Source of the DNA: Amycolatopsis orientalis DSM 40040 = KCTC 9412
Lineage (GTDB): Bacteria > Actinomycetota > Actinomycetes > Mycobacteriales > Pseudonocardiaceae
Assembly (NCBI RefSeq): GCF_000478275.1
Contig: NZ_ASJB01000055.1
Span: 1-64,000 of the forward strand
Length of the DNA stretch: 64,000 nucleotides
Direction: 5' to 3'
Shown here in pieces: positions 49,550 through 57,903 of this stretch. The number at the start of each line of letters is the position of its first letter. Positions within the stretch are counted from its first letter, which is position 1. A program made the position numbers and the translations under genes. The notes under the pieces are model-generated. The model ran no database searches. It saw only the letters and a program-made list of their open reading frames with translations, and was not told where the DNA came from.

Positions 49550-49941
49550 ACGGAAATGTCGTGCCCGACGGTGACGTCGACGTACTCGGGGACCTCCTCG
49601 TGCGCGTCCCCGACCGTGAGCGTCCCGGTCGGTTCGAACAGCAACAGTGCCGCACCGTCCACTGAGGACGGTTTGTGATAGGTGCCGCGCGGGACGACGA
49701 ACACCGAGCCGCGGGGCAGCGTGACGACGCGTTCGCCCGCCTCCTCGCGCAACGCGATGTCCAAAGTGCCGTCGAGGACGTGGAAGAACTCGTCGGTGTT
49801 CTCGTGGACGTGCCAGACGTGCTCGCCCGCGACCTTGGCGAGGCGGACGTCGTAGTCGTTGACGTGGGCGACGATCCGCGGGCTCCAGATCTCGTCGAAT
49901 CCGGCCAGTGCGGTTCCCAGATCGATCGGCTGCTTGCTCAT
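49522..49941 (-). CDS. Cupin-domain protein
   Basis: 139 residues, one cupin barrel. The metal-site motifs are visible: HVWHVHENTDEFFHVLDGTL (His-x-His, Glu, His) and PRGSVFVVPRGTYHKPSS with the second His. The family includes isomerases, dioxygenases and non-catalytic sensors; nothing decides between them here. It lies between two GlxA-type regulators and is a candidate target of one or both. Start 52 bases from the second regulator, divergent. Confidence 0.85.
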   Translation of the reverse strand: MSKQPIDLGTALAGFDEIWSPRIVAHVNDYDVRLAKVAGEHVWHVHENTDEFFHVLDGTLDIALREEAGERVVTLPRGSVFVVPRGTYHKPSSVDGAALLLFEPTGTLTVGDAHEEVPEYVDVTVGHDISVQPAENVLR

Positions 49942-49993
49942 GAACCGATCCTGGCCGCTGGACCGGCGCGGCGGTGAGTGCTAGGAATCGCAT

Positions 49994-50974
49994 ATGTCGC
50001 ATGATTTCTCGCACCGGGTCTTTTCGCACAGGGTCGCCGTCCTGGTCGACGAGGGCTCCAACCCCTTCGAGATGGGCGTCGCGACCGAGCTCTTCGGCCT
50101 GCGTCGGCCGGAACTGGACCGGCCCTGGTACGACTTCACGCTGTGCGCCGCCGAGCCGTCCGTGCGCATGCACCTGGGGATGTTCACCCTCACCGGGATC
50201 GCCGGACTCGAGGCGCTGGAATCCGCCGACACGGTGATCGTGCCCAACCGGCCAGAACCGGAACTCCCGGTCGGGGAACCGGTGCTGGCGGCCATCCGCG
50301 ACGCGGCCGCGCGGGGAGCCCGGCTGGTGAGCTTCTGCACCGGCGCCTTCACCCTCGCGCGGGCGGGTGTCCTGGACGGACGGCGCGCGACGACGCACTG
50401 GAAATGGGCCGGGCTGTTCCGCACCCTGTTCCCCGAGGTCCGGCTGGAGCCGGACGTCCTGTTCGTCGACGACGGCGACGTCCTGACCGCGGCGGGCAGC
50501 GCGGCCGCGCTGGACCTGGGCCTGCACCTGATCAGCCGCGACCACGGCGCCGAGGTCGCCAACGCGGTGAGCCGCCGCCTCGTGTTCGCCGGGCACCGCG
50601 ACGGTGGCCAGCGGCAGTTCGTCGAGCGTCCGGTGCCGTCGGTGCCGGACACCTCGCTCGCGCCGGTGCTCGAATGGGCCCGCGAACGACTGGACCGGCC
50701 GCTCACCGTCGCCGACCTCGCCGCGCGGGCGGCGGCCAGCCAAGCGACGCTGCACCGGCGGTTCCGGGCCGAACTGGGGACGACGCCGCTGGCGTGGCTC
50801 ACGACGGAACGGATCGCGCTGGCGTGCCGGCTGATCGAGCGCGGCGAGCAGCGGCTGGACCGGGTGGCGCGGGCGTCGGGCTTCGGTACCGCCGCGAACC
50901 TGCGTACGCAGCTTCGGCGGGCTACGGGGCTGACGCCTTCGGCTTACCGGGCGCGGTTCAGCACCGCCTCTTAG
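49994..50974 (+). CDS. GlxA-type AraC-family regulator, second copy
   Basis: 326 residues with the same architecture as the gene at 48587: PfpI-like domain (VAVLVDEGSNPFEMGVATEL, with SFCTGAFTLARAGVLDGRRA) and a C-terminal AraC HTH pair (LTVADLAARAAASQATLHRR, RLDRVARASGFGTAANLRTQ). Sequence similarity to the first copy is plain but not close, so this is an old duplication or separate recruitment. It diverges from the cupin gene. The palindrome at 50986 follows. Confidence 0.92.
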   Translation: MSHDFSHRVFSHRVAVLVDEGSNPFEMGVATELFGLRRPELDRPWYDFTLCAAEPSVRMHLGMFTLTGIAGLEALESADTVIVPNRPEPELPVGEPVLAAIRDAAARGARLVSFCTGAFTLARAGVLDGRRATTHWKWAGLFRTLFPEVRLEPDVLFVDDGDVLTAAGSAAALDLGLHLISRDHGAEVANAVSRRLVFAGHRDGGQRQFVERPVPSVPDTSLAPVLEWARERLDRPLTVADLAARAAASQATLHRRFRAELGTTPLAWLTTERIALACRLIERGEQRLDRVARASGFGTAANLRTQLRRATGLTPSAYRARFSTAS

Positions 50975-50985
50975 GCGGTCATACC

Positions 50986-51044
50986 CGTGCCATGAAAGGT
51001 CCTTTCCTTGCAAAATTTGCAAGGAAAGGACCTTTCATGGCACG
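50986..51044. repeat. Perfect 59-bp palindrome (second copy of the 34466 family)
   Basis: Arm 50986-51014 (CGTGCCATGAAAGGTCCTTT then CCTTGCAAA) and its exact reverse complement flank one central base. It differs from the copy at 34466 only at the base pairs next to the centre and in the outer three bases. It separates convergent regulator and trpD genes. Confidence 0.8.
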
Positions 51045-51076
51045 CCAGGAGAGAGTCCGCCGGGTTGAGCGTGGGG

Positions 51077-52108
51077 TCAGGCGAAGGCGATCCACCGGTT
51101 CAGCAGGTCGGCGGCGGCGCCCGAGTCGATGGCCGAGGCGGCCCGCGCGAGCCCGGCCGCCAGATCGTCTTCCAGCGACCCCGAGAAACCGGCGAAAGCG
51201 GCCAGCGCGGCGGCCGAGTTGAGCAGCACCGCGTCCCGCACCGGACCGGTCTTCCCGGCCATCACCTGGCGGAACACCTCGGCGTTGTGCGCCGCGTCGC
51301 CGCCGCGCAGGTCCTCCGCGGTCGCCCGCGGGACGTCCAGCGACGACGGGTCGAAGCTGCGCTCCGTGATCTCACCGCCGGAGACCACCCACACCGAACT
51401 GGTGGTCGTGGTGGTGATCTCGTCGAGCCCGTCGTCGCCGCGCACGAGCAGCACGGTCATCCCGCGGCGCGCGAACACCTCGGCCAGCACGCGGGTCTTG
51501 TCCTCGTAGGCGCAGCCGATCAGCGAACTACGCGGCTGCGCCGGGTTGGTCAACGGGCCCAGCAGGTTGAACGTCGTCGGCACGCCGAGTTCGCCCCGCG
51601 TCGGGCCGGCGTGGCGCAGGGCGGGGTGGAACTTCGGCGCGAAGCAGAAGCCGATGCCCAGTTCGTTCACGCTGCGCTGGACCGTCTCGGGCGGCAGGTC
51701 GATGGTGACGCCCAGCTCTTCCAGCACGTCGGCCGCGCCGGACTTCGACGACGCGCTCCGGTTACCGTGTTTCGCCACCGGCGCGCCCGCCGCGGCGGTC
51801 ACCACGGTGGCCATGGTGGAGATGTTGACCGAATTGGACCGGTCGCCGCCGGTGCCGACGATGTCCACCGACGGCCGGTCGATCGTCACCCGTTTGGCGT
51901 GCGCCAGCATGGCGTCGGCCATGCCGGAGATCTCCGCCGGTGTCTCGCCCTTCGCCCGCAGCGCGACGGCGAACCCGGCGATCTGGGAGGGCGTCGCCGC
52001 CCCGCTCATGATCTGGTCCATCGCCCACGCGGTGTCCTCCTCGGACAGGTCCGTCCGCGCGATGAGCTGGTTGAGCAGGGACGGCCAGGTCTTGGCTGCC
52101 GCGCCCAT
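51077..52108 (-). CDS. trpD: Anthranilate phosphoribosyltransferase
   Basis: 343 residues. Landmarks: DIVGTGGDRSNSVNISTMAT with the PRPP/pyrophosphate-binding GTGGD, AKHGNRSASSKSGAADVLEE, and PTTFNLLGPLTNPAQPRSSL. It transfers phosphoribose to anthranilate in Trp synthesis. In actinobacteria trpD stands apart from the other trp genes, next to ctaE, as here (Rv2192c). The ATG lies 4 bases downstream of the receiver-like gene, so the two form an operon. Confidence 0.95.
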   Translation of the reverse strand: MGAAAKTWPSLLNQLIARTDLSEEDTAWAMDQIMSGAATPSQIAGFAVALRAKGETPAEISGMADAMLAHAKRVTIDRPSVDIVGTGGDRSNSVNISTMATVVTAAAGAPVAKHGNRSASSKSGAADVLEELGVTIDLPPETVQRSVNELGIGFCFAPKFHPALRHAGPTRGELGVPTTFNLLGPLTNPAQPRSSLIGCAYEDKTRVLAEVFARRGMTVLLVRGDDGLDEITTTTTSSVWVVSGGEITERSFDPSSLDVPRATAEDLRGGDAAHNAEVFRQVMAGKTGPVRDAVLLNSAAALAAFAGFSGSLEDDLAAGLARAASAIDSGAAADLLNRWIAFA

Positions 52109-52112
52109 CGGG

Positions 52113-52523
52113 TCAGCCGTGCACGACCGGCACCCGCCGGGCGCGCAGTACGTCGGCGACCGTCTCGGCGGCGGTCAGCGGGTCGAGCGGGTGGACCAGC
52201 ACCGCGTCGGCCTGCGACCAGGTCGCGAGCCAGCGGTCGTCCTTCCGTCGCACCGACACCACGATCGGCGGGCAGTCCTCGATCTCGTTCTTGAGCTGGC
52301 GGGTCAACCCGATGCCGCCGGTCGGCTGCGCCTCGCCGTCGAGGATGGCCAGGTCCACGTTGCCCGCGTCCATCTCGACGAGGACCTCGGAGATGCCGGA
52401 AGCCTCGGTGTAGTCCACCCGGCCGAGGTCGGCGGCGGGCCGGCGGCCGACGGCGTTGATGATCGCCTCGCGCACCTCCGCCTTGTGGCTGAACACCAGG
52501 ATCCGCATCGCCTGCTCGCCCAT
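52113..52523 (-). CDS. Degenerate response-regulator receiver domain protein
   Basis: 136 residues, a single receiver-like domain: RILVFSHKAEVREAIINAVG, VDLAILDGEAQPTGGIGLTR, then ADAVLVHPLDPLTAAETVAD. The phospho-acceptor Asp stands in ILDGEA, but the acidic pair normally after strand 1 is missing (SHKAE) and the switch lysine is replaced (VHPLDP), so normal phosphorylation is doubtful. No output domain. GGAGG lies eight bases before the ATG at 52523; an ATG five codons later is possible. It is coupled to trpD. Confidence 0.75.
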   Translation of the reverse strand: MGEQAMRILVFSHKAEVREAIINAVGRRPAADLGRVDYTEASGISEVLVEMDAGNVDLAILDGEAQPTGGIGLTRQLKNEIEDCPPIVVSVRRKDDRWLATWSQADAVLVHPLDPLTAAETVADVLRARRVPVVHG

Positions 52524-52585
52524 GAGCGCGCCTCCGCCTCGTCTAGTCATCTCGACACCGGCGATGTTATCCGCCATGACCGACA

Positions 52586-53002
52586 TCACGTGGACGCACC
52601 CGACGGCTGGAGCGCGTCCCAGCCCAGCGAGTCGCCGCCGAGCCGCTGCGCGAGTCCCGCCATCCGTGACCGTTCCTGCGCGCAGTGCAGCGCGTCGAGG
52701 ACCTGGACACGCACCGCGTGCGCCAGCGTGAGGTCGCCGTCCGGCCCCTGTTCCCGCAGCTCCCAGCCGTCCTGGGCGAGGATCGAAGTCGCCTCCGCCA
52801 CCTTTTCGGGCGGCAGTTTCAAGTGGTGGCGCAGGATCGCCGGTGCTTCGGCGACCCAAGCGGGTGATCTCCGCAACGCCGAAGAGTCCGCCTCGGCGGG
52901 GTCGAAGGCTTCCACGACGATCTCCACGCCGGGCGTGTCGACGGTCAGACCTGGGCGGTCCTGCTTCTTGACCAGGTCACGAAGCCGATCTAGTAAACCC
53001 AT
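52586..53002 (-). CDS. Conserved hypothetical protein
   Basis: 138 residues from the ATG at 53002 (MGLLDRLRDLVKKQDRPGLT); a GTG-type start six codons upstream is possible. A basic N-terminal helix is followed by a strand-rich middle (PGVEIVVEAFDPAEAD) and helices with APAILRHHLKLPPEKVAEAT and DALHCAQERSRMAGLAQRLG. It diverges from ctaE (95-base gap). No family recognised. Confidence 0.65.
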   Translation of the reverse strand: MGLLDRLRDLVKKQDRPGLTVDTPGVEIVVEAFDPAEADSSALRRSPAWVAEAPAILRHHLKLPPEKVAEATSILAQDGWELREQGPDGDLTLAHAVRVQVLDALHCAQERSRMAGLAQRLGGDSLGWDALQPSGAST

Positions 53003-53097
53003 GAGTAGCCCTGTTCCCACTTTCGTTCAGATGTGACCCGACACGCACGCGACTTGCCGTGGACCCACCCGGCGGGCCCCGTGCGTGAGAGGACATA

Positions 53098-53721
53098 ATG
53101 CGACGCGTGACAACGGCAGCTCCCACCATCAGCCAGCGGGTCCACTCGCTGAACCGGCCGAACATGGTCAGTGTCGGCACCATCGTGTGGCTGTCCAGCG
53201 AACTGATGTTCTTCGCCGGACTGTTCGCCATGTTCTTCACCGTGAAGGCGCAGAACGCCACCGGTCAGTGGCCGCCGCCGCTGCACGGTGAGCCGTTCGA
53301 GTTGAACGTCGCCTTGGCGATCCCGTTCACGGTGATCCTCGTGGCGTCCTCGTTCACCTGCCAGTTCGGCGTGTTCGCCGCCGAAAAGGGCGATGTCTTC
53401 GGCCTTCGACGCTGGTACATCATCACGTTGATCATGGGCGCGATCTTCGTCGGCGGCCAGGGTTACGAGTACCTCCACCTGATCGACGAGGGGATGACGA
53501 TCCCGTCCGGCCCGTTCGGCACGGTGTTCTTCCTCGCGACCGGGTTCCACGGCCTGCACGTCATCGGCGGGCTCATCGCGTTCGTGTACCTGCTCATCCG
53601 CACCAAGCTGAGCAAGTTCACCCCGGCCCAGGCCACCTCGGCGATCGTCGTGTCGTACTACTGGCACTTCGTCGACATCGTGTGGGTGGGCCTGTTCGCG
53701 GTGATCTACATCCTTCCGTGA
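53098..53721 (+). CDS. ctaE: Cytochrome c oxidase subunit III
   Basis: 207 residues, five predicted membrane helices, the short form that lacks the first two helices of mitochondrial COX3. Conserved stretches are TIVWLSSELMFFAGLFAMFF, TCQFGVFAAEKGDVFGLRRW, QGYEYLHLIDEGM, FHGLHVIGGLIAFVYLL and SYYWHFVDIVWVGLFAVIY. The ATG at 53098 is used; a GTG three codons later is also plausible. It is the first gene of ctaE-qcrCAB (Rv2193 to Rv2196 order). Confidence 0.95.
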   Translation: MRRVTTAAPTISQRVHSLNRPNMVSVGTIVWLSSELMFFAGLFAMFFTVKAQNATGQWPPPLHGEPFELNVALAIPFTVILVASSFTCQFGVFAAEKGDVFGLRRWYIITLIMGAIFVGGQGYEYLHLIDEGMTIPSGPFGTVFFLATGFHGLHVIGGLIAFVYLLIRTKLSKFTPAQATSAIVVSYYWHFVDIVWVGLFAVIYILP

Positions 53722-53776
53722 ACGAAGCCGCCACCACGACCTATCGGCCTGAACTGACAGCAAGGGTTGCCGCAAG

Positions 53777-54595
53777 ATGACCTCCAGCAAGGACAACACG
53801 GAGCGCCGCTTCCGCAAGCGGTCGAAGGCTCGCAGGCGGTTCGCCGGCGCGCTGGCGCTCGGGATCGCGCTGCTCAGCGTGGGCGGGTTGTACGCCGTTT
53901 TCGCCCCGGAGCCGCAGACCGCGCAGGCGCAGGGCGAATCCGCCCTCCTGCGCGAGGGCGAGAAGCTCTACAACAACACGTGTATCGAATGTCACGGGCC
54001 GAAGCTCGAGGGCGTCCAGGACCGGGGCCCGAGCCTCATCGGCATCGGCGACGCGGCCGTGTACTTCCAGACCTCCACCGGCCGCATGCCCGCCGTGCGC
54101 CAGGAAGCCCAGGCGCAGCGGAAGCCGCCGAAGCTGTCCGAGGCCGAGATCAACGCGCTGGGTGCCTACATCCAGGCCAACGGCGGCGGCGCGCAGCGTC
54201 CCACCGAGAAGGGTGACGCGCTGCGCGGCGAGGACGTCGCACGCGGCAGCGAGCTCTTCCGCCTCAACTGCGCCTCGTGCCACGGCTTCACCGGCCGCGG
54301 CGGTGCGCTCTCGTCGGGCAAGTTCGCCCCGAACCTGGACCCGGCCACGGAAGAGCAGATCTACACCGCGATGCTCACCGGGCCGCAGAACATGCCCAAG
54401 TTCTCCGACCGGCAGCTGTCGCCGGAGGAGAAGAAGGACATCATCGCGTTCGTGAAGTCCGTGAGTCACGGGAACAACTCACCCGGCGGTAGCTCGCTCG
54501 GCGGACTTGGCCCGGCCTCGGAGGGCGCGATCGCGTGGATCGTCGGGATCGCCGCGCTGATCGGCGTGACGTTGTGGATTGGATCGAAGGCATGA
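53777..54595 (+). CDS. qcrC: Diheme cytochrome c subunit of the bcc complex
   Basis: 272 residues. A basic N-terminus and signal anchor (FAGALALGIALLSVGGLYAV) are followed by two cytochrome c domains, with heme motifs CIECH near residue 69 and CASCH near 170. The C-terminal helix is AIAWIVGIAALIGVTLWIG. The diheme subunit replaces soluble cytochrome c and passes electrons straight to CuA of CtaC in the actinobacterial supercomplex. It overlaps qcrA by four bases (ATGA). Confidence 0.95.
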   Translation: MTSSKDNTERRFRKRSKARRRFAGALALGIALLSVGGLYAVFAPEPQTAQAQGESALLREGEKLYNNTCIECHGPKLEGVQDRGPSLIGIGDAAVYFQTSTGRMPAVRQEAQAQRKPPKLSEAEINALGAYIQANGGGAQRPTEKGDALRGEDVARGSELFRLNCASCHGFTGRGGALSSGKFAPNLDPATEEQIYTAMLTGPQNMPKFSDRQLSPEEKKDIIAFVKSVSHGNNSPGGSSLGGLGPASEGAIAWIVGIAALIGVTLWIGSKA

Positions 54596-55725
54596 GCGCC
54601 GAAGGGCCGAAGCCGCCGACAGAGGCGGAGTTGGCGGACATGGATCGCGACCAGCTGGTCAAGCTGGGTACCGCGCTCGACGGGGTCGAGATCGTCGAGT
54701 ACCCGAAGCCGTGGCCGGTCGAGGGGACGCGGGCGGAGAAGCGCGCCGAGCGCGTCGTCGCCCTCTGGTTCGTGCTGGCCGCGCTGTCCGGCCTCGCGTT
54801 CGTGGTCCTCGTCGCGTGGCCGCACTGGTTCGAGTACAAGGAGCCGGGGACGACCGGTTACACCAAGTACACGCTGTACACGCCGCTGCTCGGGATCACC
54901 CTCGGGCTCGCCGTCCTCAGCCTCGGTGTCGGCGTCATCCTCTACACCAAGAAGTTCATCCCGGCCGAGGTCTCGGTGCAGGAGCGCGGGGACGGCGGGT
55001 CCAAGGAGGTCGACAAGGCCACCATCCTGGCCCAGCTGGCCGAATCGGGCACCAGCAGCACCATCGCGCGCCGTTCGCTGATCAAGCGGTCCGCGGGCGC
55101 CGGTGCCGGTGTGCTCGGCCTCGCCGTCGCGGCGCTGCCGATCGGTTCCTTCATCAAGGACCCGTGGAAGGACACCGAGAACCGCGATTCCCTGTGGCAC
55201 TCGGGCTGGAAGAAGAACTTCCCGGAAGAGAAGGTCTACCTCCGCCGCAACACCGGTCGTCCGCACGAGGTCTCCCTGGTCAGGGTCGAGGACCTCGACG
55301 CCGGCGCCATGGAGACGGTCTTCCCGTTCCGCGAGTCCGAGCGTGAAGACGAGCACGCGCTGTCGGCCGCCTTCAAGCGTGTCGACAACCCGGTCATGCT
55401 GATCCGCCTCCGCCCGACCGACGCCGCCAAGGTCGTCAAGCGTCAGGGCCAGGAGGACTACAACTTCGGCGACTACTACGCGTACACGAAGATCTGCAGC
55501 CACGTGGGCTGCCCGACCTCCCTGTACGAGCAGCGGACCAACCGCATCCTCTGCCCCTGCCACCAGTCGCAGTTCGACGCGCTCCACTACGCCAAGCCGA
55601 TTTTCGGACCGGCGACGCGGCCGCTGGCCCAGCTTCCGATTACAGTGGACGAAGAGGGCTACCTGATCGCGCGCGGAGACTTCAACGAGGCCGTCGGACC
55701 GGCCTTTTGGGAGCGTAAGTCATGA
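54592..55725 (+). CDS. qcrA: Rieske iron-sulfur subunit of the bcc complex
   Basis: 377 residues. Three N-terminal membrane helices (ALWFVLAALSGLAFVVLVAW, LYTPLLGITLGLAVLSLGVG and the region around GVLGLAVAALPIGSFI) precede the soluble Rieske domain. The [2Fe-2S] ligands are in KICSHVGCPTSLYEQ and LCPCHQSQFDALH. The three-helix anchor is typical of actinobacteria. The start ATG lies within the qcrC stop, and the end overlaps qcrB by four bases. Confidence 0.95.
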   Translation: MSAEGPKPPTEAELADMDRDQLVKLGTALDGVEIVEYPKPWPVEGTRAEKRAERVVALWFVLAALSGLAFVVLVAWPHWFEYKEPGTTGYTKYTLYTPLLGITLGLAVLSLGVGVILYTKKFIPAEVSVQERGDGGSKEVDKATILAQLAESGTSSTIARRSLIKRSAGAGAGVLGLAVAALPIGSFIKDPWKDTENRDSLWHSGWKKNFPEEKVYLRRNTGRPHEVSLVRVEDLDAGAMETVFPFRESEREDEHALSAAFKRVDNPVMLIRLRPTDAAKVVKRQGQEDYNFGDYYAYTKICSHVGCPTSLYEQRTNRILCPCHQSQFDALHYAKPIFGPATRPLAQLPITVDEEGYLIARGDFNEAVGPAFWERKS

Positions 55726-57389
55726 GTTCACTCACCACCCCGACAAAGGGGACGAACCCGGTCGAGAAGGCCGCGGGCGCTGGTGCGAAGTGGGCCGACG
55801 ACCGGTATCACCTGGCCAAGGGCATGCGACACCAGCTCAACAAGGTGTTCCCGACGCACTGGTCGTTCCTGCTCGGCGAGATCGCGCTCTACAGCTTCAT
55901 CATCCTGTTGCTGTCGGGTGTCTATCTCACGCTGTTCTTCGACCCCTCCATGGAGGAGGTCGTCTACAACGGCAGCTACACCGGTCTGCAGGGCGTCGAG
56001 ATGTCGCGGGCCTTCGCGACCACGCTCGACATCTCGTTCGACGTCCGCGGCGGCCTGTTCGTCCGGCAGCTGCACCACTGGGCCGCGCTGATCTTCGTGG
56101 CCTCGATGATGGTGCACATGTTCCGGATCTTCTTCACCGGCGCGTTCCGGCGCCCGCGTGAGGCGAACTGGGTCATCGGTGCGCTGCTGCTGGTCCTGGG
56201 CATGTTCGAGGGCTTCTTCGGCTACTCGCTCCCGGACGACCTGCTCTCCGGTACCGGTATCCGCGCGACCCTGTCGGGCATCGTGCTTTCGGTGCCGGTC
56301 ATGGGCACCTGGATCCACTGGGCGCTGTTCGGCGGGGAGTTCCCCGGCAACGAGATCATCCCGCGCCTGTACACGATCCACATCCTGCTGCTGCCGGGCA
56401 TCATGCTCGGCCTGGTGGCCGCGCACCTCGCGCTCGTCTGGTACCAGAAGCACACGCAGTTCCCTGGCGTGCGCCGCAAGGAGACCAACGTCGTCGGCGT
56501 CCGCATCATGCCGGTCTTCGCGCTCAAGGGCGGTGCGTTCTTCGCGCTGGTCACCGGCGTCATCGCGCTGATGTCGGGCCTCTTCCAGATCAACCCGATC
56601 TGGAACATCGGCCCGTACAACGCGGCGCAGGTCTCGGCGGGTTCGCAGCCTGACTGGTACATGGCCTGGGCCGACGGCATGCTGCGGATCTGGCCCGCGT
56701 GGGAGCTCTACCTCGGGAACTACACGGTCCCGGCGGTGTTCTTCCCCGGCGCGGTCGGGATGCCGCTGCTGATCGGGTTGCTGGTGATGTATCCCTGGAT
56801 CGAGCGAAAGCTGTCCAAGGACACCGCGCACCACAACCTGCTGCAGCGTCCCCGCGACGTCCCGGTCCGGACTTCGCTGGGCATCATGGCCCTGACCTTC
56901 TTCGCGGTCATCATGCTGTCGGGCTTCAACGACATCATCGCGTTCGCCTTCGACATCTCGCTGAACGCGACGACGTGGGCGGGCCGGATCGGCGTGCTGC
57001 TGCTGCCGCCGCTGGCGTACTACATCACCTACCGGATCTGCCTCGGCCTGCAGCGGGCCGACCGCGAGGTGCTGGAGCACGGTGTCGAAACCGGCATCAT
57101 CAAGCGCCTGCCGCACGGTGAGTTCATCGAAATCCACCAGCCCCTCGGCCCGGTGGACGACCACGGCCACCCGCTGCCGCTCGAGTACCAGGGCGCGTCG
57201 GTGCCGAAGAAGATGAACAAGCTCGGCTCGGCCGGGCACGCCGTCGCGGGTTCGGTCTGGTCGCCGGACCCGGTCGAGGAGACGATCGCGCTGGAGCGCG
57301 CCCGGGCCAACGGGCACGGCAACGGCAAGGTCGACGACATCGGCGGTGAACCCTCGCAGGAGCGCAAGGAGATCACTTCCGGGCACTAG
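55722..57389 (+). CDS. qcrB: Cytochrome b subunit of the bcc complex
   Basis: 555 residues with eight or more membrane helices. Heme-ligand histidines lie in LHHWAALIFVASMMVHMFRI and RLYTIHILLLPGIMLGLVAA HL-type helices, and the quinol-site PxWY-like region is GSQPDWYMAWADGMLRIWPA. The C-terminal 130 residues form a soluble tail usual in actinobacteria, ending ERKEITSGH. It oxidises menaquinol. It is last in the operon; a 25-bp-stem hairpin follows 14 bases after its stop. Confidence 0.95.
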   Translation: MSSLTTPTKGTNPVEKAAGAGAKWADDRYHLAKGMRHQLNKVFPTHWSFLLGEIALYSFIILLLSGVYLTLFFDPSMEEVVYNGSYTGLQGVEMSRAFATTLDISFDVRGGLFVRQLHHWAALIFVASMMVHMFRIFFTGAFRRPREANWVIGALLLVLGMFEGFFGYSLPDDLLSGTGIRATLSGIVLSVPVMGTWIHWALFGGEFPGNEIIPRLYTIHILLLPGIMLGLVAAHLALVWYQKHTQFPGVRRKETNVVGVRIMPVFALKGGAFFALVTGVIALMSGLFQINPIWNIGPYNAAQVSAGSQPDWYMAWADGMLRIWPAWELYLGNYTVPAVFFPGAVGMPLLIGLLVMYPWIERKLSKDTAHHNLLQRPRDVPVRTSLGIMALTFFAVIMLSGFNDIIAFAFDISLNATTWAGRIGVLLLPPLAYYITYRICLGLQRADREVLEHGVETGIIKRLPHGEFIEIHQPLGPVDDHGHPLPLEYQGASVPKKMNKLGSAGHAVAGSVWSPDPVEETIALERARANGHGNGKVDDIGGEPSQERKEITSGH

Positions 57390-57402
57390 CGCCTGGCGAG
57401 AA

Positions 57403-57457
57403 ACGCGTGAAGGCCCCCTTCCCTCGGTTGATCCGAGGGAAGGGGGCCTTCACGCGT
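57403..57457. terminator. 25-bp-stem hairpin after qcrB (GTGAAGGCCCCC family)
   Basis: Arm 57403-57427 (ACGCGTGAAGGCCCCCTTCC then CTCGG) pairs perfectly with 57433-57457 across TTGAT. It is close in sequence to the hairpin at 3413, more than 53 kb away. It separates qcrB from the convergent immunity-like gene. Confidence 0.8.
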
Positions 57458-57468
57458 GTCAGGGGTCC

Positions 57469-57490
57469 CGCGTTTAGTCCTCTAATGGCG
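57469..57490. repeat. Recurring motif CGCGTTTAGTCCTCTAATGG
   Basis: Reverse-oriented relative of the elements at 34541 and 47601 (TTTAGTCCTCT core). It lies between the qcrB hairpin and the end of the immunity-like gene. Confidence 0.5.
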
Positions 57491-57510
57491 TTTCGGGTGT
57501 CGGTGAACCG

Positions 57511-57903
57511 TCAGTCGACGACCCGCAGCTCCAGCGGCCGCATGTCGTCCTTGCTCGGCACCACGGTGAGGCCCGCGGCGGAGAGGACCGCGGTGAGCGC
57601 CGCCCTCACCGCCGCGTGTGCCGCGTTCAGCTGCCGCACCCTCGGATGCTCGAACTCCCCGGCCGTCAGGTGCCGGTGGACCTCCTCCTGCCAGGCGACG
57701 TTCATCAGCCAGTTCACGTAGACGCCGCTTCCTCCTGGGAAGAGGTCCACGTCGATCGCCGCGCCGCCCTCGTCGCTGAGGCCGGTGAGGTCCGGTTCGG
57801 CGATCACCCGGAAGCCCGCTTCCCGCAGGACGGCCGCGGTCCGGCCGCCCAGTGCGAGCAGCCGTTCCTGTTCGGCGGGGGAGACCCGGCGCGGCGACGT
57901 CAT
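57511..57903 (-). CDS. Candidate immunity protein for the adjacent deaminase-type toxin
   Basis: 130 residues (MTSPRRVSPAEQERLLALGG), small, soluble and without a signal peptide. It carries helices at both ends and a central strand region with DLFPGGSGVYVNWLMNVAWQ, ending SKDDMRPLELRVVD. The ATG overlaps the stop of the toxin gene (ATGA), so it is translated with it; the position directly downstream and cytosolic nature are what one expects of an immunity protein. No immunity family is recognised. The assignment is by context only. Confidence 0.6.
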   Translation of the reverse strand: MTSPRRVSPAEQERLLALGGRTAAVLREAGFRVIAEPDLTGLSDEGGAAIDVDLFPGGSGVYVNWLMNVAWQEEVHRHLTAGEFEHPRVRQLNAAHAAVRAALTAVLSAAGLTVVPSKDDMRPLELRVVD

